Shown here in pieces: positions 1 through 8,893 of a stretch of 64,000 bases of DNA. Where the stretch lies: NCBI RefSeq assembly GCF_015223195.1, contig NZ_JADFUA010000001.1, positions 763,858-827,857 on the forward strand. Direction: 5' to 3'. Below the pieces are notes generated by a model. It made no database searches, was not told where the DNA came from, and saw only the letters and a program-made list of their open reading frames with translations. The stretch is from Chitinilyticum piscinae. GTDB taxonomy: Bacteria; Pseudomonadota; Gammaproteobacteria; Burkholderiales; Chitinibacteraceae. Position 1 is the stretch's first letter. Every line of letters begins with the position of its first letter. The position numbers were made by a program, and so were the translations under genes.

Positions 1-1
1 C

Positions 2-346
2 ATCGTCGATGCCGAGGAGGGCCAGCAGCTCAATCGCGATTATCGGGGCAAGGATTACGCTACCAATGTGCTCACTTTCACGTTTGACGATGAGCTGCCG
101 GCTGTTGCCGGCCTGCCGCTGCTGGGTGATGTCGTGTTCTGCGCACCGGTCGTGGCCCGCGAGGCCGCAGAGCAGAACATCGCTCTGGAAGCCCACTACG
201 CGCATCTCACGGTTCACGGCATGCTGCACCTGCAGGGTTTTGATCACCTGAACGACGAGGAAGCCGAGGAAATGGAAGGGCTGGAAACCCGGATTCTGGC
301 AGGGCTTGGATACGCCGATCCCTATGCTTCGGAAAAGCAGGCTTGA
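2..346 (+). CDS. ybeY: Endoribonuclease YbeY, 3' part (start lies before the window)
   Basis: The visible 114 codons are the C-terminal part of YbeY, the single-strand endoribonuclease needed for 16S rRNA 3'-end maturation and ribosome quality control. The family signature [17 protein letters not shown] is present near the window edge. The metal-binding motif [11 protein letters not shown] supplies the three zinc-ligand histidines (HxxxHxxxxxH). The stop codon at 344-346 overlaps the ATG of the next gene, so the two are probably co-translated. In many proteobacteria ybeY sits beside corC (ybeX) and lnt; here those genes lie 13 kb away, so the usual cluster appears split. Confidence 0.95.
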   Translation: MVDAEEGQQLNRDYRGKDYATNVLTFTFDDELPAVAGLPLLGDVVFCAPVVAREAAEQNIALEAHYAHLTVHGMLHLQGFDHLNDEEAEEMEGLETRILAGLGYADPYASEKQA

Positions 347-780
347 TGAGGGTTCTGGCTGCATACCTTTTATTGATTGCCGCGCCCTTGCTGGCAGCCA
401 GCCCGGATGAGCCCGCTGCGGCGGTGGCGCCTGCATCCGATCGCGCCTTTGTGATGGCGCTGGCCATGGTGCTGCCCAGCCAGCTGCTGGCCTGTTCGGT
501 ATATCCGGAGTTCAAGAGCGAAGTGGCCCGCCACTGGCAGATCGAGCCGAAAGTCGCGCCACCCCAGGACGAGCGTGGTGACTGGCTGACCCGTTGTTAC
601 ACTCGCCAGCCACCTCTGACGCAGTCGCAGTGCCGCGATCTGCTCGAGATGCTGCCTGCGGATGCAATGCACACGCTCACTGCGGAGCAGCGGTCGGGGT
701 ATCTGCTGTTTACCAAGGCAACCCTCTCGCAAATCAAGGCGGCCCCCCGCAACTGCCAGCAGCTTGAGCCGGCTCCCTGA
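346..780 (+). CDS. Small secreted protein of unknown function
   Basis: This is a 144-residue protein I do not recognise. The N-terminus ([19 protein letters not shown]) is a clear Sec signal peptide, and the predicted mature part is about 125 residues. It contains four cysteines, two in a context (RCYTRQPPLTQSQC) that could form a disulfide in the periplasm. The ATG at 346 overlaps the ybeY stop as TGATG, which argues for translational coupling. A TTG three bases upstream is also possible. The gene converges on the diguanylate cyclase gene ending at 874, and I see no strong terminator in the 93-base gap. Confidence 0.7.
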   Translation: MRVLAAYLLLIAAPLLAASPDEPAAAVAPASDRAFVMALAMVLPSQLLACSVYPEFKSEVARHWQIEPKVAPPQDERGDWLTRCYTRQPPLTQSQCRDLLEMLPADAMHTLTAEQRSGYLLFTKATLSQIKAAPRNCQQLEPAP

Positions 781-873
781 GCGCCATCCCGGCCGTAACG
801 GTACTGTCAGCCACCCTACAGCCGTTTGCGGGATGCCGGGTGGGGAGATTCACGTGCTATTGCCATGTCTTGC

Positions 874-1791
874 TCAGCCGAGCGCAATACTGGCGCGGTT
901 GCGTCCGTTTGCCTTGGCCTGATACAGCTGCCGGTCTGCGCTCTCGTAAAGCTGACTTTCATTGCCGTTCATGCTGCTGGCGACCCCCAGACTAACCGTG
1001 ACCTGCAGTTGCAAGGGCTTGTCGGGATGGCGAATGATCCGGCTGGCGACATTGCCGCGGATGCGCTCGGCGATGACGGAGGCGCCATCAAGATCGGTTT
1101 CCGGCAACAGGATGGCAAACTCTTCACCGCCAATCCGTGCGGCCAGATCTGCAGTCCGGTACGGGGAGGCGGCGATGACACTGGCGACTTCCTGCAGACA
1201 GACATCGCCCACGGCATGGCCATGCTCGTCATTGATGCTCTTGAAATGGTCGATATCGAGCAGAATCAGCGACAGCGGATGGCGGGTGCGCTGCTGACGC
1301 AGGCATTCCTGGGTAAAGGCTTCACTGAAATGGCGGCGATTGGCCAGCTGGGTCAGCGGGTCGGTCAGCGACAGGCGTTGCAACAGCTCCCGTGACCGCT
1401 TCATTTCCAGCTGGTTACGTACCCGCACCCTTACCGTGGTCGGGCTGAATGGCTTGGAGATGTAATCGACTCCGCCAGCGAGAAACCCTTTTTCCTCGGC
1501 TTCGGGATGACCCAGTGCGGTCACGAAAATGACCGGGATATCCCTGGTGGCCTGGATGCTCTTGATTTTCCGGCAAATGCCGTATCCATCGAGTGTTCCC
1601 GGCAGCATGACGTCCAGCAGGATCAGATCCGGCAGCGGATGGGTATGCACCTGTTCCAGAGCTTCTTCGGCACTCATGGCAAAGCGGAGTTCGTAGTGTT
1701 CTTCAAGGGCAAGGGCGAGCGCCTGGATGTTGTTGCTGTCGTCGTCGACGATCAGAAGAACCGGTACATGAGGTACTGAGAAAGTGGGCAC
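874..1791 (-). CDS. Response regulator with diguanylate cyclase output (REC-GGDEF)
   Basis: This 305-residue protein has an N-terminal receiver domain (about 10-130) with acidic residues at 16-18, phospho-acceptor D60 in LILLDVMLPG and the conserved Lys in ISKPF (K113). A GGDEF domain follows (about 140-300) with an intact GGEEF at 221-225. An RxxD inhibitory site (RTAD, 212-215) sits exactly five residues before it, so c-di-GMP feedback inhibition is likely. The gene starts 6 bases after the stop of the giant hybrid kinase, so it is almost certainly its operon partner and phosphotransfer target. The expected output is c-di-GMP synthesis on phosphorylation. The architecture is PleD/WspR-like with a single receiver. 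Confidence 0.93.
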   Translation of the reverse strand: MPTFSVPHVPVLLIVDDDSNNIQALALALEEHYELRFAMSAEEALEQVHTHPLPDLILLDVMLPGTLDGYGICRKIKSIQATRDIPVIFVTALGHPEAEEKGFLAGGVDYISKPFSPTTVRVRVRNQLEMKRSRELLQRLSLTDPLTQLANRRHFSEAFTQECLRQQRTRHPLSLILLDIDHFKSINDEHGHAVGDVCLQEVASVIAASPYRTADLAARIGGEEFAILLPETDLDGASVIAERIRGNVASRIIRHPDKPLQLQVTVSLGVASSMNGNESQLYESADRQLYQAKANGRNRASIALG

Positions 1792-1797
1792 AGCGAC

Positions 1798-4700
1798 TTA
1801 CTCCAGGGCTTGCAGTTCGGCAACAATGGCCAGTGCGTTGCGGAAATCGAGTTGTTCGACAGCGTCTGACAGCAGGCTGGTCTGCAATGGAAAGCGTGTT
1901 TGCAACTGGGGGCGCAAGGTCTCGAACACCCGCCTGGCCCGCAGATTACGCTGTTGCAGCAACTCGAACAGGCAGGAAAGACTGCTCTGATCGGTGTTTT
2001 CCGCAGCGGATGGCGCAGGCGGAGGCTCTTCTGTGCCCAGCCGGTGTTCGAATATGGCAATGCTGTCCACAGCCAGCGTCATTTCTTTTGCCAGGGCTTG
2101 CACATCATCCGCAGCAACGGTGTCGCCCTGCTGCAAACGGCTCTCGATCAGGCTGCTGCGCTGGTACACCCCGCTGGCACCCAGCGTACCGGCGACGCCC
2201 TTCAGGGAATGAACCAGCAACAAGGCATCGTCATGCTGTCCGCTGCGCAGCAATCCATCCAGTGTGATTGCAACCTGGCCATACTGCTCACGCAGCCGTG
2301 GCAGCATCTTGCGGAGAATATCGATTCGTCCGCCAAAGTGCAGCAGTGCCCGCGGAAGATCCAGCCCCGGCAGTGCCTGCAGGGCCGGCTTCGGGCTCGT
2401 CTGGCTTGGCACCGGACTCTGGCTCACCCGGGTTGACGGTGACCATTGCCGTAATTTGCCGACCAGGGTGGCGGCATCGATCGGTTTGAGCAGATGGTCA
2501 TTCATCCCGGCGGCACGGCTGGCAACAATGTGTTCTTCGCTGGCATGGGCGGTCATGGCCAGAATCGGTAAGCTCTCGGCGCTGAAGTAGGCCCGGATAC
2601 GGCGGCAGGCCGTGATGCCATCCATGACTGGCATCTGGATATCCATGAGGACGATATCAATCGCCTGCTGCTGATCCAGAATCACGGCAAGTGCCTCGCT
2701 GCCGTTGCTCGCCTGCGACACCCGGGCACCGTGCTCGCTGAGGATCGAGGCAGCCAGATCGCGCAGGGTCTCGGTGTCTTCCACCAGCAGGATGTGCATG
2801 CCCAGCAAGGGGGCACCGGATTGCACTGGCGGGTGCCGCGCCAGCGGATAGTGCGGGGCTGCCCGCTGCGATTGCCAGAGCCCCAGAAAATCCCAGACTG
2901 TCCAGGGCTGATGCATGATGGCGATGCCGTGATGCTGCAGGCTCTGCGCATGCTGTTCCGCTTGCCCTGCATGACTTAATGCCATGATTTGCGCATGGGG
3001 TAGCTCTCGGCCGAGTTGCGCCATCAGCTCTTCCAGCGGTACATCCAGCGCGGGCAGATCAAACAGCAGCAGGTCGAAGCGGGGCCACGCTGCATGTTGC
3101 AGCACGGTGCTCACGCGTTGGCACTCCTCTACGTCCCAACCCTGATCTCCCAGCATCTGCCGGATGGCGGCGCGGGTGGTCTCGTGCTTGATGGCGAGCA
3201 TGATGCGGCCCCCTGCCGGCGGGAGCTGATCGCCTGGCTGCGGTGGCCGGAGTGCTGGGCGCCAGGGCAGCGAGAAATGGAAGGTTGTTCCCTTGCCGGG
3301 GGTAGAGTGAACTTCGATCTTCCCCCCCATCAGTTGCACCAGTTGCTGGCTGATGGCCAGCCCCAGCCCCGTTCCCCCGAAACGCCGGGTCATCGAAGGG
3401 TCGGCCTGGCTGAAGGATTGAAACAGGCGTTTCTGCTCGTCGGGATTCATCCCGATGCCCGTGTCCCGGATACTGAAGGCCAGACGAGGTTCACCCTGTG
3501 CCTCTACCCGGCAGACAGTCAGCATGACTTCGCCCTGTTCGGTGAACTTGATGGCATTGCTGAGCAGGTTCAGCAGGATCTGTCCCAGCCGCAAGGGGTC
3601 ACCATGAAACAGCCGTGGCAATTTGCCATCAAGCAGGAAAATCAGTTGCAGCTGTTTTCTGCCGGCCTGCAGCGACACGACCTTGCCCAGCTGGTCCAGC
3701 ACGCCCTGCAGGTCGAATTCGGCATCTTCCATGAGATGCTGGCCGGCTTCGATCTTGGAAAAATCGAGAATGTTGTTGATGACGTTGAGCAGGGCACTGG
3801 CCGAGACCTGAACGCGCTGCAGGTGGTCGCGCTGCTGTTCCGCCAGCGCGGAGGAGCTCAGCAGCTCGGTATACCCGAGAATGGCGGTGAGGGGGGTTCT
3901 GATTTCGTGGCTCATGTTGGCCAGGAAGAGCGATTTCGTGCGGGTTGCTTCCTCGGCGGCCTCTTTGGCCTGTGCCAGAGCCTGTTCGGCTTCTTTGCGC
4001 ACCGTGATGTCCTGCATGGCGACGACGATGCCTTTTTCCGGGTCATTCGGGTCGATCTGCTTGGCCTGGATCATGCACCACAGCAGGTGACCATCCCGAT
4101 GCACAATCGGGCGGTCCAGAACGATCTTTTCCCCGCTGGCCAGAAATGGGTAAAGCTCATTGCCGATCAGTTCGAAATCCCGATCATCCTGATAGAAGAT
4201 CCGGACACTTTGTCCGCGCAGCTCCTCCGGCTGATAGCCAAGCATGGCTGCGCAACTTTCATTGCAGCGCTGGATCACTCGGTTGCGCAGAAAAACAATC
4301 CCGGTCAGGGTGTTCTGCAAGATTGCTTCCTGCTCCAGCAGCGCTTGTTGCAGCGCTGCCGTGCGCTCGGCGACACGGAATTCGAGATTGGCATTCAGGT
4401 CCCGGATGGCCTCCTTTTCCTGCTGCAAGGTGGTGTAGAGGCTGGCGTTCTCCAGCGCGATGGCTGTCTGGCTGGCCAGCAGGCCGAGAACTGCAACGCG
4501 ATCAGGGGTGAAGGCGCCACAGATACTGCGGTTCTCCAGATACAGCAGATAGTCCAGCTGGGTATGGCAGGTCAGTGGCATGCACATGACCGAGCGCAGC
4601 TGCTGGCGGATGGTCCATGGGTCGCGCACAAAATCACCCTGCTCCAGCGCATTGCCCAGAATGACGGGTTCGCCTGTGCGGGCGACGTAGTCGATGACTG

Positions 4701-7700
4701 CACGGTTCAATTCGATGCCTTCCGGGGCGAGTTCGATCGGGCTGCCCGGTTGCGAATGATCCAGGCGCGCCCGGACTTGCCAGTGCCCATCGCTGCGTTG
4801 CAGTAGCAGGCCCAGCTGCGCGCCCGCGTTTTCAACCGTGATCTGCATGATTCGGGCGACCAGACGATCCAGCACAATCTCGCTGGAAATCGCCAGGGCG
4901 GATTTCATCATGGCCTTCAGGTCGAGCTGCTGCGTGATCGAACTGCTGCTCCGGGCGGCGGGGGCGGCGTAGCCGGCTGTCTCGCCGGGCAGACGGGCCA
5001 GCAGGGCCCGCGCACCGCAGGCGGTGAAGGCCATTCTGGCTTCACTGATGCTGCTGGCGGCCAGGGTGGCATGACGTTCTGCCAGAGCTTCGCCAAGCAA
5101 GGCACTGGAAAGCCCAAGCAGCAGGGTCTGGCCTGCCGAGCGGGCTGCATCACAGGCTTCGAGGTAGGCAGAAATGGCCTGGCCGGGTTGCTGCCCGGCT
5201 TTCAGTGCTTCGGCTCTGGCCAGCGCATCCCAGGCGGCAAAGCCGGACGGGTTGATGGCGGCCCAGCCGGCCAGGGCGTGCAGATGCGGCGTGGTTTCTG
5301 CCAGCTGGTTTGTGCCATGTACTGATTCGCGCGCAAGGCAGATCACCGATGCCAGGTGGAACTGAGCCAGGATCAGCAGATTGCCAGCGGCGCCTTGAGC
5401 AAGCAGCGGCGCGGCGCGGCGGGCGTAAGCCAGTCCGGCGGCATAGCTGCCATGCAGGCAGGCTGTCCAGGCCAAGTCCGTCAATGATTCGCTGACATCG
5501 GTCCAGTTCTGTTCGGCCGCATAGTCGGCCAGAATCTGCTCGATATCGACAGGCAGCGGTGTTTCTCCCAGCAGATTTTGCAACAAATGCAGGCGGATCC
5601 GGGCCTGGCCAAGTTCGAGCGGGACATGGCGTGCGCAGTACTCCAGCCAGCGCCGGCACTGCTTTTTAACCCGGTGCAGATCGTCACCTTGCAACCAGCT
5701 GGCGATATAGGCCGAAAGAATCGCATAGCTCGCATATTGCTGGTCGCCATGCCGGTGGCAATGCTCGAATGCTGCGGATAGCGCAGCTTCGTTGGCTGCG
5801 AAGGTGTTCTGCCAGTTCAGGCTCTGCGCATGTGCCAGCAGCTCGGTTTTGCCGCTGAAATAGGGGTCGGCAAAGCGCTGTGTCAGTTGCAGGGCGGCTT
5901 CGCCGTAGCTGAAGGATTCCCGGTGTTGGCCGTGCATGCCCAGCAGCATGGCAAACCAGGCTAGAGCTACACTCGAGGCCGCAGCACAGCCATGCTCCAG
6001 CACATGCTGGACATTGTGACTGATCACGAGGCCCAGGCGTTGGGGCTCCGTGAAGTAGGTGGTGATGATATAGCGGTCAAAGAGTCGCCCGATCTGGATG
6101 TCCCTGGGGCCGGCATCGGGCAATTGTCCTAGCCTTTGCAGCACATTCCCGGCCTGTAGACTGGCGAAAAGCGTGCGGGTGGCCGCTTCTGCCGCATCCG
6201 TTTGCCGCGGCAGGACTACGCCCAGAACGGCGAGGCCACGCTCGACTAGTTGCAGTGCGCCTGCGGAATCACCGAAATTTTGCAGTGCCACGCTGTAGTG
6301 TTCGCAGGCCTCGGCATGCAGCAGTGAATCGACAGGCACCTGCAGCAATTCCTCGAAGCAGTGTGCCGCAGCTTCGGGGAGGCCAAGCGCTGACAAGGCC
6401 TGAGCCTCATGCAAGCCCAGGGCGAAAGCCAGCTCAGCTGGCGCATCGCTTCCTGCCAGCAGCGCGCGGCCGGCTTGCAGATAGTTGCAGGCTTGCTCAT
6501 AGGCAATGGCGGCCATGGCTTTCTTGCCGGCGGCCAGGTTGGTTTCCGCCAGCCGCAGGCGTGCTGACGGCGTGGTGATGATGTCGCAGGCCTGATTGAG
6601 GTGGCTGGCGATGTCGAAGATCAGGCTGTCGTGGCTGCTTGGGGCCGCATAGGCCTGCAAGCGCTCTCCGATGCGCAGATGTGTCCGGGTACGGGTCTCG
6701 GCATCCAGGGATGCATAAGCGGCTTGCTGGAGGCGCGGGTGCAGGAAATGGTATTCGATCCGCTGCTCGTTTGAGTCGCCCGCGCCCGAGGCCTCGCGGG
6801 CAATCAGCCCCTGGTCGATGAGCTGCTGCAGGGCGTGATCCAGCTGCGGCACAACGATCGCGGGCAGGCATGCGGCAAGCAGGCTATGTGCAAAGCGCTG
6901 GCCGATGCACGATGCCGCCTGCAGAACATGCTGGGCACTCGCCGGAAGCAGACCGATCCTGCGTTCCATCAGCTCGAGCATGTCGTCATTGAGCGGAATG
7001 CGCCGGATACTTTCGAGATCCCACTGCCAGCCGCCCTGTACGGCGTTGAAGATGAGCAGACCGTCTGCCTGCAGCTTTTCCAGCAATTGCACGACAAAAA
7101 ACGGCTGTCCACCGGTTTTGCCGTGAATGATCCGCGCGAGCGCATCCACGGCTTCCGGCGGTTGATGCAGGCAGTTTGCCAGCCAGTGCCGGATATCCGT
7201 GTCGGCAAGTCCCTTCAGGCTGATGTCGCTGACCGGAACGCTTGATTCACGCAGGTCGGCAAGCCAGTGGTGGGCTTGCCCGGAGGGAGTCGTGAGCTGC
7301 TCGCTGAGGCTGGTGATGAGCAGAATGTGCCGGCAGTCAGGATCCTTCAGCACACTGGCAAGCAGTTGCAGGCTGGCGGCATCGGCCCAGTGCAGATCAT
7401 CCAGCAGCATCAGCAGTGGTGTCTCTTCGGTGGCAAATACCGCAATGAAACGGCTGAAGAGTGCCATGAAGCGATGCCGGGTCTCGCTGGGACCAAGGGC
7501 GGCGACGGCCGGCTGTTCACCGATCAGCCAGCGCAGCTCCGGAACCAGATCAACAATGATTCCGGCCTGATCACCCAGCGCCTGTTGCAGTCTCAACCGG
7601 TAATGCTCGAGCTGATCGCTGCCGCGGGTCAGAATATGGCGGACCAGCATGCCAAATGCCTGGCTGAGCGGGTCATACGGGATGTCCCGCCGCAGCTGGT

Positions 7701-8757
7701 CACAGCGCGCTGTCAGTAGCCAGGTCGTCTCGCCACTGTACCGGCGGGCGTCCTCCAGCAGGGCCGATTTGCCAGCGCCGGGTACGCCGCGTATCACGAT
7801 CAGGCTGTTCTGGCCGCTGTGCCGGGCCAGGCTCATGGCCTTTTGCAGCTTGCCCTGCTCTTCATCCCGGCAATACAGGGTGGCGGCGGCGCGCAGTATG
7901 CTGTCGCTGTCATGCCGTCCCGGGGTGAATGCGGGCTGCAAAGTGTCGAGGCCAAGGCGGCAGATCTGCAGATCCGCTTTCAGCCCGTCAGCACTCTGGT
8001 AGCGCTCGGCCGGATTCTTGGCGAGCAGCCTCGCCAGAATGCACTGCAGGACATGCCGTGCAGACCCCTTTTCGAACACCGGCCAGACCGGGTGCATGGC
8101 CAGATGCCCATGAATGATCTCCAGGGTATCTGCCCCAAGAAAAGGGTTTCTGCCGGTTAGCAGGCGATACCCCAGGCATCCCAGCGAGTAGAAATCACTG
8201 CGATAGTCGGGGTTGCCCGGCATCCGTCCGGTTTGTTCCGGGGCAATGAACGCCTGCATGCCCAGCGGCAGCTTCAGCAGGTCCAGCGGCTCGGTGGCCG
8301 ACTTCGCTTGCCGGGCCAGCCCGAGGTCCACCAATGACACGGTCAGTGTTGCGGGCTCGACCAGCAAGGCCTGCGGGTGCAGGCTGCCCAGCAGAAAGCC
8401 ATGCTGATGCAGATCGGTCAGCAGCATGAGCAACTGGTCAAGCAGGTGCAGGGTCCGGGACATGTCCAGCGTGTTCTCTGCCAGATAGCGTTCCAGGCTG
8501 ATGCCAGCAACGTCCGACAGAATCAGCGCCACCGCGCCCGGGGTGCGCTGAAGGCTGAGCAGCTGTGGCAGGGCTGGCAGCGGCAAGGCCTGCCAGCGTG
8601 CGCCTTCTTCCTGCAGTCGTTGCTGGGACTGCGGCTGAGTGCTGGCAGCGACCTTGATCAGCACGGGCTGGCCGGTCTGGCGGTGTTGTCCGCGGTAAAG
8701 CATCGCGTCGGCATGGCTGCAGAGCAGGGTATCTAGGCTGTAGGTACGGGCTGGCAT
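1798..8757 (-). CDS. Giant hybrid sensor: protein kinase-like/AAA ATPase/GAF/PAS/histidine kinase/REC/HPt
   Basis: The protein has 2319 residues. Order: Ser/Thr kinase-like domain (1-270; Lys35, D144 of the DFG-equivalent, APEQTGRM at 172-179); ATPase with Walker A GVPGAGKS at 324-331; a long helical TPR-like region (about 620-1240); GAF (about 1270-1430); PAS (about 1475-1580); HisKA with H1617 in FLANMSHEIRTP; an HATPase with N, G1 and G2 boxes; a degenerate receiver-like stretch; a full receiver with D2039; and an HPt with H2183 in LVHSLKGVAG. Serine/threonine kinase-ATPase-histidine kinase proteins of this kind are known in proteobacteria and cyanobacteria. The oddity is the catalytic loop at 121-132, which reads FLLGSLHPQALL: the HRD Asp and the following Asn are gone, so the first domain looks like a pseudokinase. 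No membrane segment is evident, so a cytoplasmic sensor is likely. A REC-GGDEF gene follows 6 bases downstream. Confidence 0.93.
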   Translation of the reverse strand: MPARTYSLDTLLCSHADAMLYRGQHRQTGQPVLIKVAASTQPQSQQRLQEEGARWQALPLPALPQLLSLQRTPGAVALILSDVAGISLERYLAENTLDMSRTLHLLDQLLMLLTDLHQHGFLLGSLHPQALLVEPATLTVSLVDLGLARQAKSATEPLDLLKLPLGMQAFIAPEQTGRMPGNPDYRSDFYSLGCLGYRLLTGRNPFLGADTLEIIHGHLAMHPVWPVFEKGSARHVLQCILARLLAKNPAERYQSADGLKADLQICRLGLDTLQPAFTPGRHDSDSILRAAATLYCRDEEQGKLQKAMSLARHSGQNSLIVIRGVPGAGKSALLEDARRYSGETTWLLTARCDQLRRDIPYDPLSQAFGMLVRHILTRGSDQLEHYRLRLQQALGDQAGIIVDLVPELRWLIGEQPAVAALGPSETRHRFMALFSRFIAVFATEETPLLMLLDDLHWADAASLQLLASVLKDPDCRHILLITSLSEQLTTPSGQAHHWLADLRESSVPVSDISLKGLADTDIRHWLANCLHQPPEAVDALARIIHGKTGGQPFFVVQLLEKLQADGLLIFNAVQGGWQWDLESIRRIPLNDDMLELMERRIGLLPASAQHVLQAASCIGQRFAHSLLAACLPAIVVPQLDHALQQLIDQGLIAREASGAGDSNEQRIEYHFLHPRLQQAAYASLDAETRTRTHLRIGERLQAYAAPSSHDSLIFDIASHLNQACDIITTPSARLRLAETNLAAGKKAMAAIAYEQACNYLQAGRALLAGSDAPAELAFALGLHEAQALSALGLPEAAAHCFEELLQVPVDSLLHAEACEHYSVALQNFGDSAGALQLVERGLAVLGVVLPRQTDAAEAATRTLFASLQAGNVLQRLGQLPDAGPRDIQIGRLFDRYIITTYFTEPQRLGLVISHNVQHVLEHGCAAASSVALAWFAMLLGMHGQHRESFSYGEAALQLTQRFADPYFSGKTELLAHAQSLNWQNTFAANEAALSAAFEHCHRHGDQQYASYAILSAYIASWLQGDDLHRVKKQCRRWLEYCARHVPLELGQARIRLHLLQNLLGETPLPVDIEQILADYAAEQNWTDVSESLTDLAWTACLHGSYAAGLAYARRAAPLLAQGAAGNLLILAQFHLASVICLARESVHGTNQLAETTPHLHALAGWAAINPSGFAAWDALARAEALKAGQQPGQAISAYLEACDAARSAGQTLLLGLSSALLGEALAERHATLAASSISEARMAFTACGARALLARLPGETAGYAAPAARSSSSITQQLDLKAMMKSALAISSEIVLDRLVARIMQITVENAGAQLGLLLQRSDGHWQVRARLDHSQPGSPIELAPEGIELNRAVIDYVARTGEPVILGNALEQGDFVRDPWTIRQQLRSVMCMPLTCHTQLDYLLYLENRSICGAFTPDRVAVLGLLASQTAIALENASLYTTLQQEKEAIRDLNANLEFRVAERTAALQQALLEQEAILQNTLTGIVFLRNRVIQRCNESCAAMLGYQPEELRGQSVRIFYQDDRDFELIGNELYPFLASGEKIVLDRPIVHRDGHLLWCMIQAKQIDPNDPEKGIVVAMQDITVRKEAEQALAQAKEAAEEATRTKSLFLANMSHEIRTPLTAILGYTELLSSSALAEQQRDHLQRVQVSASALLNVINNILDFSKIEAGQHLMEDAEFDLQGVLDQLGKVVSLQAGRKQLQLIFLLDGKLPRLFHGDPLRLGQILLNLLSNAIKFTEQGEVMLTVCRVEAQGEPRLAFSIRDTGIGMNPDEQKRLFQSFSQADPSMTRRFGGTGLGLAISQQLVQLMGGKIEVHSTPGKGTTFHFSLPWRPALRPPQPGDQLPPAGGRIMLAIKHETTRAAIRQMLGDQGWDVEECQRVSTVLQHAAWPRFDLLLFDLPALDVPLEELMAQLGRELPHAQIMALSHAGQAEQHAQSLQHHGIAIMHQPWTVWDFLGLWQSQRAAPHYPLARHPPVQSGAPLLGMHILLVEDTETLRDLAASILSEHGARVSQASNGSEALAVILDQQQAIDIVLMDIQMPVMDGITACRRIRAYFSAESLPILAMTAHASEEHIVASRAAGMNDHLLKPIDAATLVGKLRQWSPSTRVSQSPVPSQTSPKPALQALPGLDLPRALLHFGGRIDILRKMLPRLREQYGQVAITLDGLLRSGQHDDALLLVHSLKGVAGTLGASGVYQRSSLIESRLQQGDTVAADDVQALAKEMTLAVDSIAIFEHRLGTEEPPPAPSAAENTDQSSLSCLFELLQQRNLRARRVFETLRPQLQTRFPLQTSLLSDAVEQLDFRNALAIVAELQALE

Positions 8758-8834
8758 TGCAAACTCGCAGGGGAAGACGGTGGATCCGGCCGGGCTTTGG
8801 CCATCTATTGTTATTTACTGACTGAATTCTGTCA

Positions 8835-8862
8835 TTGAATTGATTTTTTAATGCTCTAGTAT
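8835..8862 (+). promoter_or_regulatory. Candidate sigma-70 promoter for the IaaM-like gene
   Basis: TTGAAT at 8835-8840 and TAGTAT at 8857-8862 are separated by 16 bases in a conspicuously AT-rich patch of the divergent region between the hybrid kinase and the flavoenzyme. Transcription would begin about 20-25 bases before the ATG at 8894. This is prediction from sequence only. Confidence 0.4.
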
Positions 8863-8893
8863 TTGCACCTGACTTTAGATGAGTGAGGTTGAA

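Noticed and set aside
3016-4806. Open frame of 596 codons on the plus strand
   Set aside because: It lies wholly opposite the conserved GAF, PAS and histidine kinase domains of the giant hybrid; such antisense frames are common in GC-rich genes and this one has no recognisable domain.
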